This document shows, in pieces, positions 1 to 9,676 of a DNA stretch of 64,000 nucleotides (position 1 is the stretch's first letter; the number at the start of each line of letters is the position of its first letter). The DNA comes from Halichoerus grypus. Taxonomy: Eukaryota; Chordata; Mammalia; Carnivora; Phocidae. The position numbers and the translations under genes were made by a program. The notes below the pieces were generated by a model. The model searched no databases and was not told the origin of the DNA. It was given only the letters and a program-made list of their open reading frames with translations. The stretch is from contig NC_135722.1 in assembly GCF_964656455.1 (NCBI RefSeq), forward strand, positions 86,733,313 through 86,797,312, given 5' to 3'.

Positions 1-995
1 CGGATGTGTAAACGGAAACACTGCAATTTCACCAGCCCCAAACTCCCCCGGGGCCCATCATCCACAGGAGTGTTGGTAACGGATAGAAGTCCTACTAGTC
101 GACCAGTTGGATGGGTCCTAGTTGACTGGCACCAGGCTGTGGGGTGACCCCAGGGACCGCTATCCTCCAGGACCAACGTACAGGGAGCCAGGGAATTACT
201 GTAACAGCGCTGAGCTTGGATCTCTGCTCCATCCCTTAGCAGTCGGAAAACCTCAGCTTTCTCCAAGATAAGAATACGCACGCTATAAAGGTTAAGACAA
301 TTAAAGGAGGCTCTGCATGTAGGGCAGCTAGCAGATGGCAGGCCCTAAAATAAATGAAGCTGGTCTGTTCGATTTGGAACCAGATAAGGAATGCTCCATC
401 TACATTTTCCAGCTGATACCGCAGAAGGTCAAGTGACAATACTTTTCATATCACTCTGCCAGAAACTGGCTTTACAAATTCAAAGTTTCATTTTTTTCAT
501 GACTTTCCTGGCAGCAATCTGAGTGGTCAATGGAGGAGGAAGAGGCAGATAGGGAAGTGCCGAGCGATGGTTACAAAGAACCAACCTGTTCAACAGGTTT
601 GTCCCATGGTGCTTCCTGGCAGCAGGTTTGTAAGATGCACAGTCATTATATTTGAGTACCCTAAGCAAGATACATGCATCATATATGTACATACATGTAG
701 TGTTACCTTCACTGCACTATAAATGTAAACCGGCATTACGCTCAACTGGGGTGAGGACTCTAAGATTAGCTCTGAGTTTACTATTACACATGTAGCCAGA
801 CACTAAAAACAAATCACTAGTGAAAACCAGCCCCAGGCATAAAGTGCTATAAGCAGAGGTCAGGTAAACAAACCCCCTTCAATGAGAAAACAGCACCTCC
901 TAGTGGCAGGTCATTAAAGGAACAAGTCAAGGCTGGAAATATTTCTCTGAAAATCCAGCCACAAGCCCCATTCATTGTTTCCAGAGAAAAGTCTT

Positions 996-1210
996 GGGGT
1001 GCCTGGGTGGCTCAGTCATTAAGCGTCTGCCTTCGGCTCAGGTCATGATCCCAGGGTCCTGGGATCGAGCCCCGCATCGGGCACCCCGCTCCGCGGGAAG
1101 CCTGCTTCTCCCTCTCCCACTCCCCCTGCTTGTGTTCCCTCTCTCACTCTGTCTGTCAAATAAATAAACAAACAAACAAAATCTTTAAGAAAAAAAAAAC
1201 AAAAGCAAAA
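996..1210 (+). mobile_element. Can-SINE, young type
   Basis: The head is GGTGCCTGGGTGGCTCAG and the tail is (AAAC)n then A-rich. The target-site duplication AGAAAAGTCT lies at 985-994 and 1211-1220. The body carries the CTGGGATCGAGCCC and CCCCTGCTTGTG blocks of the young subfamily. Confidence 0.93.
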
Positions 1211-1226
1211 AGAAAAGTCTCCTATT

Positions 1227-1351
1227 GCCCCACATCGGGCTCCCTGCTCAGCGGGAAGCCTGCTTCTCCCTCTCCCACTCCCCCTGCTTGTGTTCCCTCT
1301 CTCGCTGTGCCTCTGTCAAATAAATAAATAAAATCTTTAAAAAAAAAAAAA
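1227..1351 (+). mobile_element. 5'-truncated Can-SINE
   Basis: The copy starts inside the element at GCCCCACATCGGGC and lacks the tRNA-like head. It has its own duplication, AAAAGTCTCCTATT at 1213-1226 and 1352-1365, which overlaps the downstream duplication of the neighbouring SINE. It is therefore a second, independent insertion into that flank. Confidence 0.92.
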
Positions 1352-1688
1352 AAAAGTCTCCTATTAATAAGTATCAGTAGCCCAAATTCAATTTTGCTGG
1401 GCAAAACGTTCGACTAACTTTCCCTCTTATTTTTTAACTAACCATGATCAAATAAATGATTGCTACACATTTACAGGAAGTCAATAGCTCAGAAGGAAAC
1501 ATGTCATTTAAAGATAACTTTAAAAATTCACATGTGTAAATTCAGATTTGTCGTCGTGAAAAGTGATGTTGAAAGGAATAATAAAGTAAGCAGCTCTCCA
1601 GAAATTTTAAACTTACAAAATTCACCAAAAAGGCTGCAAGATAAAGGCAATCACTCAGATTATAGACTGAAACTACATAGAAAAAAAA

Positions 1689-1872
1689 TTTTTTTTTAAA
1701 GATTTTATTTATTTATTTGACAGAGACACAGCGAGAGAGGGAACACAAGCAGGGGGAGTGGGAGAGGGAGAAGCAGGCTTCCCGCTGAGCAGGGAGCCCG
1801 ATGTGGGGCTCGATCCCAGGACCCTGGGATCATGACCTGAGCTGAAGGCAGACGCTGAGCCACCCAGGCGCC
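1689..1872 (-). mobile_element. Can-SINE, young type, inverted
   Basis: It reads poly-T, AAGATTTTATTTATTTATTT, then CCACCCAGGCGCCC on the plus strand. The target duplication CTACATAGAAAA lies at 1673-1684 and 1873-1884. Confidence 0.93.
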
Positions 1873-2045
1873 CTACATAGAAAATTTTAAAGAAAAAAGC
1901 AATCAGGAAGTCCAATGTTTAGCCAAATTAGCATTTTAGAAAACATAAAATATGGTGGAGGAAATCATTAAAGGAAATAATGAAAGAATATTTCCCTTAG
2001 ACAAATAAAAGATACCAGCCTTCAGATTGAAAGCACTTTCCCTTA

Positions 2046-2142
2046 GTATTTTTAAGTAATCTCTACACTCAACTTGGGGCTCAAACTCACAACCCCGAGA
2101 TCAAGAGTCACACGCTCTACTGACTGAGCCAGCCAGGCGCCC
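2046..2142 (-). mobile_element. Old short Can-SINE, inverted
   Basis: This copy of about 97 bp still resembles the tRNA-Lys body: read on the minus strand it has GCGCCTGGCTGGCTCAGTC and a CTCTTGATCT anticodon-loop region. It is flanked by an approximate TCCCTTAGT duplication. Confidence 0.85.
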
Positions 2143-2177
2143 CTCCCTTAGTTTTAAATGAAAAAACGGAATTCAAG

Positions 2178-2380
2178 GGGCACCTGGGTGGCTCAGTCGT
2201 TAAGCGTCTGCCTTTGGCTCAGGTCATGGTCCCAGGGTCCTGGGATCGAGCCCCGCATCCGGCTCCCTGCTCGGTGGGAAGCCCGCTTCTCCCTCTCCCA
2301 CTCCCCCTGCTTGTGTTCCCCTCTCGCTGTGTCTCTGTCAAATGGATGAATAAAATCTTTTAAAAAAAAATTTAAGAACA
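2178..2380 (+). mobile_element. Can-SINE, young type
   Basis: The copy is full length. The target duplication AACGGAATTCAAG lies at 2165-2177 and 2381-2393. Confidence 0.93.
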
Positions 2381-2520
2381 AACGGAATTCAAGCCTAAGA
2401 GCCAACTTGCTTGAGTGGCCAGATTCCTGTCCCTGTGGTGCAGCTGGGAACCTTCTAGGAAAGGCAGGAGGGTTACAGCCATCACCAGGGACTAACGCCA
2501 CGCCAATGAAACAAGGAGTC

Positions 2521-3912
2521 TTGGTGGAAGTTAAAGTATTTATTGATGTGTTTCAACTGTACATTCTCCACAGATCAGATTAAGGAGTTTGTAGGTGAAG
2601 TTTATCTGTGCATAGTGGGAAGACACATGGATAAGGTAAAGGGGAGGAAGAAGAAGGAAAAAAAAAAAGGTCACAGGGAAATAGAAAAAAATACACCACA
2701 GGTTACCAGAACCTTCCGACTAAAATAAAATAAAGAAAAAGAATGAAAGGAAAAGAAAGAACAACAGAAGAAAAAGAAAAAACTGTGAGCATCACCAACT
2801 ATACAAGCATCACAAAGACTCAGGTGAAGGAAACAAAATCTCCAAAGCTTTCCACGGTGTCTACAGAGCATTTCGTGTACAACATGGAGTATCCTCCTTG
2901 CACATAAAAGCCAGCCCCCCACCTCTCTCCTGGGCGTGTGGCACCCCCTACTGCGGTCTTCTCTGAGCAGCTGAGGGAGGGGGCGGGCAGGGAAGTCAGG
3001 GTACAACGGGGAGGGAGGAGGGTCAGTGCTGGGGCGGGGGGGGGGGGGCTGTCCAAAGAGGAAAAGACAGTACGTGTGGACGTGACTGGAAAGGGAAGTG
3101 AGTAGTAAAAAGCTACAGTAAGTCAACGGCAGACAGTGGAAGGACCTCCTATATAAACTACAGGCTAATTTCCATGGAAGAACTGGATTTAGAAGGAAAG
3201 CAGGAGTGGCTGCCCTAATCTGTATACGGTAGGCTTGCTAAAAGCTGCCGAACGCAAATGCTTTCAGCCTCCTGGGTGACACCAAGGTGCCCAGCACTGG
3301 GAACACCAGGCTTCCAAGAAACTGGTCCTTTAACATGATTCTGCGAGGGTCTCATGATGTGCTTGAGTGGTCAATGACGGTTCCCTATTACATTTAGTTT
3401 CTGGGCAACTTCCTGAAAGCTAGCTCATTTAAAAAGGGAATACTGCCTTAGTTTCTTCTTCTTTTTTTCCTAAGAAAAACCAGGACAGTGAATGAGCCTT
3501 AAGGAGTGGTTTATACAATGCAGCTGGGACGGCCTGCACATACAGTCCATCACCGAAAACCAACACTGTCCATTTACAGAGAGCATATGTGAGACAATAC
3601 AATAGAAGTGGGATTTCTGATTAATTTAAAAAAAGAAAACTACATCAGTCAAATATCTGCAATAGATCATTTTTTTCATTTCATTTAAGGTTTATATATC
3701 ATATATTGTTATATTAACATTTTTCACCCATTTAAAAGAATGGAAATTGTGATTCTACAGTAGTACTTTAGAGTCTTAATGATCCAGGAGGTCCGAACGA
3801 AATCCTCCGGGCGCAACTGCTGCTCAGGAGTTGACCCAAAACACTGGACCGCCATCTCCGGGCCCACCTGCAGCGCCCGCTCCACCGGGTGGCGCCTCGC
3901 GCTCCCTTCCGC
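2521..3912 (-). other. APLP2: APLP2 3' UTR
   Basis: This runs from the base after the TAA stop to the predicted cleavage site just past the AATAAA at 2539-2544. The length of about 1.4 kb suits the family. It holds no SINE. A purine-rich stretch on the plus strand (about 2,640-2,790) is a long pyrimidine-rich stretch in the mRNA, and a 13-G run at 3,036-3,048 is a C13 run in the mRNA. The 3' boundary is inferred from the signal; no transcript was available. Confidence 0.8.
2539..2544 (-). promoter_or_regulatory. APLP2: APLP2 polyadenylation signal
   Basis: The plus strand reads TTTATT, which is AATAAA on the gene strand, at the end of the presumed 3' UTR. A GT-rich stretch (TTGTTTCATTGGCGTGG) follows about 30 nt further along the transcript, as expected for a downstream element. 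Confidence 0.75.
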
Positions 3913-4014
3913 TTAGATCTGCATCTGCTCCAGGTATTTGTAGGTGGGGTTTTCGTAGCCATGGTTCTGCATCTTGTTCAGGTGACGCTCCTCTGGGGTG
4001 AGCATTGGGTCAAC
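3913..4014 (-). CDS. APLP2: APLP2 exon 18: cytoplasmic tail and stop
   Basis: This exon encodes 33 residues (731-763), from [16 protein letters not shown] to KYLEQMQI, then TAA at 3,913-3,915. The YENPTY motif is the APP-family clathrin-sorting and adaptor site (Fe65, X11/Mint and Dab1 families). The TPEER threonine just before it corresponds to the phosphorylated threonine of APP. The acceptor is CTCCAG before GTTGAC, phase 0. The YLEQMQI ending is diagnostic for APLP2. Confidence 0.98.
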   Translation of the reverse strand, partial: VDPMLTPEERHLNKMQNHGYENPTYKYLEQMQI

Positions 4015-4293
4015 CTGGAGGAACGAAGACGGAAGATCACTGCACAGATCGCAACACCGAAGCCGTTTGCTGCGCAATCCTCTGGGAACCAAAGTCTAGC
4101 TGGTGTCCAACTGCCACCAGGTAGACCAAACGAGAGCCAGTGGTGAGGACACTGGGGGAGGAGGAGGAAGAAAAGAAGGGGGCCAAAGAGGCTTCTGAAA
4201 GCTGGAGTCGTAAAAGTAGAGTCCGAGTTAAAGGAAAGAGTGAACTGAACTTCCTAGCACCACGGCGCCTACCATGTCTTATTTGGGACAGCC

Positions 4294-4403
4294 GGGCATC
4301 TCTCTGTTTTCCACTTGAAATGGAAAGAGCTCCACGAACCCTGGTAGCTGGGTTCTGGAGCTGAACACGCACCGGTTCTGCCTCCAGGCCGCCGACCCTC
4401 TCG
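4294..4403 (-). repeat. APLP2: 110-bp direct copy of exon 16 end plus donor
   Basis: All 110 bases are identical to 5,668-5,777 in the same orientation, offset by 1,374 bp. On the gene strand the copy holds the last 31 nt of exon 16, its GTGCGT donor and 79 nt of intron 16. Identity stops abruptly at both ends (GGG on the left, TCG on the right). There is no A-tail or target duplication, so it is a DNA-level duplication and not a retroposed copy. It could be a recent event or an assembly error. Confidence 0.95.
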
Positions 4404-4708
4404 TAAAATCAGAACTGGGACCACGTGATCTGTGGGTCTTTTCCAGCTCAGAAATTCTACTACTAGGCAGTGTCTAGCAGGAGGTGAAACCAAGTCACTA
4501 AGACACACATCTGAACTAATTTTCCAGGGCACATCACATTCCTTATTGTATTCATTTTCTGGAACCAAGAAACTCTGGACATTCCCATCACCTACCTCAA
4601 AATGAGTCGTAAGCAATTCTAATTATGAATCAGCAGAAGACGGAACCGAAACAGTCTGCTCTGGCTCTAAATTTCCTGTTGCTTTTTTCCCATTAAAAAA
4701 AGACTATT

Positions 4709-4909
4709 GGGACGCCTAGGTGGCTCAGTCATTAAGCGTCTGCCTTCGGCTCAGGTCATGGTCCCAGGGTCCTGGGATCGAGCCCCGCATCCGGCTCCCT
4801 GCTCAGCAGGAAGCCTGCTTCTCCCTCTCTCACTCCCCCTGCTTGTGTTCCCTCTCTCGCTGTGTCTCTCTCTGTCAAATAAATAAAAAAAAATCTTAAA
4901 AAAAAAAAA
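4709..4909 (+). mobile_element. APLP2: Can-SINE, young type
   Basis: The copy is full length, lies in intron 17 and is antisense to the gene. The head has a diverged GACGCCTAGGTGGCTCAG. It sits between the two copies of the 110-bp repeat. Confidence 0.92.
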
Positions 4910-5259
4910 TCAGCAACAAAAACAAAGAAGGGTATCGACAGTCCTCATTCCCAAATACCTAAACATACTGGAAAGAAGGAAACACCAAGGAAATAATCTG
5001 AGCAAAGTTTTCATCCTCTGCAGCATAAAACGCTCTTATGTTTTCCTCACATTCACAGTCAAAGGCCCAAATTAATGTTAAAATGTGACAGGGCCGACAT
5101 AATTCAGTTGGGGCGGACTTCCAAAACATGACCTGATAACCCAGTGACTACTTTAACTGAAGCGCGACACCCAGGAAGTTGAGATGTCTGCACGCCATAA
5201 CCCTGACAGCACAGAGCGAGCCATCCCCAGCTCGGGGCCACGGCACAAGGCCTACTCAC

Positions 5260-5415
5260 CTCCACGATCCCATGGCTGATGGTGCCATACTGTCTCTTCC
5301 TCAGCATCACCAGGCTGATGACGATGACCGTGGCGATGGCCACCGCAATGACCAACAGCCCAATGAGGGCACTGCTGCTCAGACTGAAGTCCTCCCGCAG
5401 GGGCCCCACGGATTC
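5260..5415 (-). CDS. APLP2: APLP2 exon 17: transmembrane exon
   Basis: This exon encodes 52 residues (679-730), starting [10 protein letters not shown]. The helix runs from about A694 to L716 ([17 protein letters not shown] and on), followed by the stop-transfer cluster RKRQYG and a tail start ISHGIVE. In this family gamma-secretase cuts within this helix and releases the intracellular fragment. The acceptor is CTGTAG before GAATCC and the donor is GTGAGT. Both ends are phase 0, so loss of this exon alone would keep the frame and remove the membrane anchor. The APP amyloid-beta sequence is not present, as expected for APLP2. Confidence 0.98.
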
Positions 5416-5746
5416 CTACAGTAACAGAGCAGACGTGCGACAAGGTCTCGGTGACTGCACAGCGGGAGACATGCACTCCACGAGGGCCTAGCTCCTGGAG
5501 AGTCACGACCCTGAAACCCAGGGAGCTCCAAGATCCTGCCTTCCAAGTAACCATCCCCATAAGGAGAACTCCCACTTTTCCCAATCTCCACGGAGATCCT
5601 AATTTTAGCTTTCTTATCCAAACGTGTGGAAAAATGGGGACGGGGGCCTTTGGTAACTTGAGACACTGGGCATCTCTCTGTTTTCCACTTGAAATGGAAA
5701 GAGCTCCACGAACCCTGGTAGCTGGGTTCTGGAGCTGAACACGCAC
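5416..5746 (-). other. APLP2: APLP2 intron 16
   Basis: This is a short intron of 331 bp with donor GTGCGT. Its first 79 nt belong to the 110-bp block repeated in intron 17. No dispersed repeat is seen. Confidence 0.93.
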
Positions 5747-5777
5747 CGGTTCTGCCTCCAGGCCGCCGACCCTCTCG
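5668..5777 (-). repeat. APLP2: 110-bp repeat, source copy at exon 16
   Basis: This copy lies in its natural context, spanning the functional 3' end of exon 16 and the start of intron 16, so it is taken as the parent of 4,294-4,403. Confidence 0.93.
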
Positions 5778-5821
5778 GCGTTGAAGATCATTTCCTTAAC
5801 GTCCAGAGTCTCGTCGATGAC
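5747..5821 (-). CDS. APLP2: APLP2 exon 16: juxtamembrane ectodomain
   Basis: This exon encodes 25 residues (654-678), beginning VIDETLDVKEMIFNAERVGG and ending LEAEP. It is the membrane-proximal region where APP-family sheddases cut. The acceptor is TTTCAG before GTCATC, and both ends are phase 0. The last residues EAEP differ from EEER in the human protein as I recall it; the change sits right at the donor. Confidence 0.96.
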
Positions 5822-6551
5822 CTGAAACGGTATGAAAAGGTCAGCAACTGGGTGGAAGGGGGACCTTCAGTACAAATGGAACCGCTTCTTTTCTACTCCA
5901 TTTATTATTTGCTGGAAGGAAGCGGACACCTGAGGATACCCACTAACCAAGCAGTTCGGCACGTTCTAAATCCACTCACCAAACCCCTAGAGGAGCTGGC
6001 CAGTGTGGACACACGGTTACTCTGTCACAGCTGGCCCCTCAAGGCTCTCGCCTGCATGTTCCTTTAGGTAACCATTATGGAGAGACATTTCAGGACAGAC
6101 TCCCAAGAAGTCATGTTCAAGTATCGAACTCAGTTGAGGAGAATCCAGAAATATCAGTGACAAAAAAGTGCTTGTAGAATAATAATAGTAGGCACAAACC
6201 TAAAGCAAGAGAAGAGTCAAAGTCGACTCTACTCCAATTTCAAGTTACTAAATCTCTATATTCACTTGAAAATGGCCTCCCATATTTTATCCCTATCTTC
6301 AGTTGCAAATATATTTCCCCCACTGTATAGCAAGAGAGGAGCCACTGCTGAGAAATGATTCTGTATTCCTTCTCATACCCAGATGCTAAACAATACAACC
6401 AATTTGTGGGAGTAGTTGGAGCCGACCCATCTTCTACCATATGGAAAAGGAACACATGGAGGTTCATCTGGAAAGCATCTAGAACAATGCCACTCATGCT
6501 AATTAGTCTCAAAATTAAAACAGGGTAGGGCAGAAGGGAGAAATGGCTCAC
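5822..6551 (-). other. APLP2: APLP2 intron 15
   Basis: The intron is 730 bp with donor GTGAGC. No repeat or other gene is recognised. Confidence 0.9.
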
Positions 6552-6637
6552 CATATTTTCATCCACTTTATTCTTACTGTTAATCACTTTCTCCTCAGCA
6601 CCGATCAGCCCTCCATCCTGCTCTCCCACTCCAGATC
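6552..6637 (-). CDS. APLP2: APLP2 exon 15: linker with chondroitin-sulfate serine
   Basis: This exon completes a split glycine codon and then encodes [20 protein letters not shown] and on to DENM (626-653). Its first serine is position 626 of the 763-residue form, equal to Ser-614 of the 751-residue form, the published chondroitin-sulfate attachment site. When exon 14 is skipped the junction reads ENEGSGVGE, an acidic-Gly-Ser-Gly attachment context. The acceptor is CAACACAG and the donor is GTGAGC. Confidence 0.97.
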
Positions 6638-7079
6638 CTGTGTTGGAGAGAGAGCACGGCTTAGTGTTTCCCAGGCTGGGCCGGCCTCATGCCAACCTCA
6701 CAGAAACAGTAAACTCCCTCCTGAGCGCCGAGGAGCCCTTGCTGATCACCTCCCCACCCCCACCGCCCACCCAGGCTAGATGATATGCTACTTTGTTCCC
6801 ATTTCTGGGAATGCACTGTGCTCTAGAAGGATGAATGGTACAGGCGTTTTTCAGAGGACCGATGGGTATAATGGAGGAAGAGAGAGTGCTTACTTATATC
6901 CAACTTGGAAAAATGGAATGCCAGCCTTCAGAAAAGAATGTTTAAGGTAAACAGAAGTGGCGTCCAAAGGCATTCTAGCACAGAAAAACATGTAATACCC
7001 TTCTGGGATATTACCAAGCACCTATTATCCCACAACCCGGTTCTTCAACATCCTGGGCTCCCTTTGGATGGACGAACCA

Positions 7080-7320
7080 TCATACCAGCAATGAATCTGC
7101 ACATCTGCCTCGGGCATCATATTTTATTCCACAGACAATTCTGTCTACCTGAAATACCCTCCTTGCCTGACGAAGGACCTTGTCCTTCGAGCTGCAGCTC
7201 CTCTTGGGAGACATTCCCAGCTTACAGCACTTAAAATCCTTGTTTATCCTCATTTGTCTTCTTCTCTGTCTCCCACTAGCCTGTCACCCTCTGAGGGCTT
7301 AGATCACAGATGTCACATCT
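7080..7320 (+). mobile_element. L2-like ancient LINE fragment
   Basis: It resembles the L2 3' region: a TACCTGAAATACCCTCC stretch, then CTCCCACTAGCCTG and a CTGAGGGCTTAGATCACAG stretch. It is diverged, and both family and boundaries are judged by eye. Confidence 0.5.
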
Positions 7321-8734
7321 TCGATGGGGATTAGAAAATGAACAGGAAAGAGGCATTCCACAGACAGGGAGAATTCTAACACGAGGGTGGAAGGCACTGT
7401 TCTACATGTTGAACAAGACTAGCCACACTCCTCTTGTCAAGGTCAGACGTCACCTGAGCCAACGTCACCTGTGCGTGGCATCCCCAAATGACAGTATCCA
7501 AAGATGTGGCGTGACTGAAGCCAGCACGAACCCAGGCAGAGGAGAGGTGACAAGCCATCCTCCTTATTTCTAGCTTCAAAAAGCATGGGACTCCTAGCTC
7601 TCCTACCAGTTTTTTGTGAATAATAAGATACACAGTTCTATATAAATGTCTGTGATTTGAACCTTCTATAAATAGATCACCCTGACAGCACACTCAGCAT
7701 TCTAAGGGGACCACCTGCATGTGAGGAAGACTCAAACAGAAGTATATGCCAAGCACTGCTGTCCCTGGGCTTGCCGACAGTGACACTAGGTCCAGCCACA
7801 GCACAGCTCACAACCAGACTCATTCTTGACGTGGAGCCGTGAGTAACAGCTACCACGGGGGCCGATCACGAGGGCTAGCTACTGCGTTCACTCATTAGAA
7901 GGCAGCCAAAAATAATGCTGGTTTTTCCTGAAACATTCACTTCAAAGAGGAACTTCACAACTCGATTCTAGGGTGAGTTAAGTCAGGGCTGCCTTTTGTA
8001 GTCTCAAAAGGCCACTGAAACAGTATTACTGCACACTGACTATTGGAGAAAGAGGAATCTGGAGAGGTGCTGTCTCAGCATGGATGCGGATGAGCAAGCC
8101 TAGTAAATTCTAATCCTTCCATCACTCCCTCTCTCCTCCTCCAGACTTTAAAGGTCACAGGGCACGATCCTATTGGAAACGTAACGTGGCACTGAACCAA
8201 CTAATTTTAAATCCTACTACTAGTCTAGACTGTAATCATACTCCTTTGGTGGTATAACCCACATGTTTTCTTAAACACTGACCAAAACCACTTTGGTTTT
8301 ACAGAGGCATAAACAAGTGACGTTAAGAGAACAAAAATTCACGTTTAAATTATTCCAACTAGGAACGACAGGTATGAGGATGAAAACCAGGTAAATTTCT
8401 AGGAAATTCATCTCTATCTACAAATACCTAAGATGTACTACTGTTCAGAGGAAAGGGAACTCCGTCATCTCCAAGAAGAGGCATATTCAAGTAGAACCAA
8501 ATCAAGCATTTACATATACATGACTTTTACAAGATTCGAACTGCACTCTCATGTTCTGAGCCAAAGCTGTGGCAAAAACCACAACATCATATTCTTAGAG
8601 ACCACTGCCCGGTCCACCCAAAGTCTGCCAGAGCCAGTACACTGGGCTCATAACACACACACTAAGAACACACTGACCCTAGGACGGCGCACTACCCAAC
8701 AAGCTGGGGAAATTCAGCAGCATTGTATGGAACA

Positions 8735-8950
8735 GAAACAGCACGGGCTTTGAAGACAAAGGAGCTGGGTTCAAATCCGGATTCCTCCATTTCTCAAAGT
8801 CATGACTGAGCAAATCATGCAGCCTGAGGCTTCTTCAACCACCTAATCTGTCTGAGAGAGCGAAAAACCCGACCATGAGGTGTGCTCAGTGCATTAAATG
8901 AAACCAAGCACGTGAGGCCCTCAGCACAGTGCTCACAGAGTCCTAGCCTG
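8735..8950 (+). mobile_element. MIR-like ancient SINE
   Basis: It shows the MIR layout: GGGCTTTGAAGACAAAGGAG, a GGGTTCAAATCC B-box, a degenerate CTTCTTCAACCACCTAATCTG core and a terminal CACAGTGCTCA. It is diverged. Confidence 0.6.
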
Positions 8951-9198
8951 TTCTGAAGCTTGGACACTCACTACCACGCAGCAAGAGTTCACCTGTCACA
9001 ACCTTTCCATCCATCAGCTTCTAAGCTTTTGAGGAGTTGCTACAACTCCAGACAGGAGACAAGTGGGCATCAACAAAGGGTCAGGCGCGGCTAAAAGGAA
9101 AGGGAAAGATGTAATGGGAGCAGCATGGGGCGGAGCGGGGGGGGGGAAGAGGTCAAAGAAAACAACTCTCTACCTGCCCCTAAATCAAGCATATTTTA

Positions 9199-9307
9199 AT
9201 TTTTTAAAAAGATTTTAAAGTAGACTCTACAGCTAATGTGGGGTTTCAACTCACAACCTGAAGATCAAGAGTCGAGAGCTCTACTGACCGAGCCAGCCAG
9301 GCGCACC
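9199..9307 (-). mobile_element. Old short Can-SINE, inverted
   Basis: On the plus strand it ends CCGAGCCAGCCAGGCGCAC and contains AAGATCAAGAGTCGAGAGC, the tRNA-Lys-like body. It is clearly diverged. Confidence 0.85.
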
Positions 9308-9640
9308 CAGCATATCTTCAAATACGTGAGCAATTCCAGCCAACCGGTTTAAGTTGGATATGCATTTAAAAATCTACCCAGACGAAATGTTTCATAAAAT
9401 ATCTGTATTCTCTGGACATCCAGAAGGTAAGTTCAGGATGGCCACCTTATCACCAATACCACAGACACTGGATCCTACGTGCAGGACACAGGGCTACTCT
9501 GGTTCCACTCACAGCCATGTCTGAAGAAATGAGGTGGGAAAATCTCAGGTGATGGTATGACACAGAAAATGAAACTCCCGACACATGGGGGAAGTGAAAA
9601 GGAATGAGGTCTTTAAAGGGAACATCTTTGACAGACCAAC

Positions 9641-9676
9641 CTTTTTTCATTGGGTGGTACAACTCCGGCTGAGTGT
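9641..9676 (-). CDS. APLP2: APLP2 exon 14: 36-nt regulated microexon
   Basis: The exon adds 12 residues; with the split codons the reading is D-TQPELYHPMKK-G. It is phase 1-1, so inclusion or skipping keeps the frame. In APLP2 this insert separates the ENE acidic run from Ser-Gly and blocks chondroitin-sulfate addition; the form without it is the proteoglycan form (published for rodent APLP2). The acceptor is TCTGCTAG before ACACTC. The donor GTTGGT is a poor match to consensus, which suits an optional exon. A 21-T run lies 19 nt upstream of the acceptor AG. Confidence 0.96.

Larger units (their letters stand above)
1..2520. other. Intergenic DNA downstream of APLP2
   Basis: No gene is recognised here. 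The left part (1-980) looks like unique sequence without an obvious repeat. The right part holds five SINE copies. The short reading frames in this stretch are composition artefacts or SINE reading frames. Confidence 0.6.
4015..5259 (-). other. APLP2: APLP2 intron 17
   Basis: The donor GTGAGTAGG is at 5,251-5,259. The intron holds one plus-strand SINE and a perfect 110-bp copy of the exon 16/intron 16 boundary. No gene is seen in the rest. Confidence 0.93.
6638..9640 (-). other. APLP2: APLP2 intron 14
   Basis: The intron is 3.0 kb. It holds an L2-like stretch (about 7,080-7,320), a MIR-like stretch (about 8,735-8,950), a 10-G run at 9,137-9,146 and one old SINE. The rest shows no gene. Confidence 0.88.

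Noticed and set aside
2671..3126. A 151-codon minus-strand frame in the 3' UTR
   Set aside because: It lies after the APLP2 stop. Its Phe/Ser-rich end is simply the pyrimidine-rich UTR.
5252..5791. A 179-codon minus-strand frame joining exons 16 and 17
   Set aside because: It reads through intron 16 by chance. Clear GT and AG borders and the family sequence place the true exons at 5,747-5,821 and 5,260-5,415.
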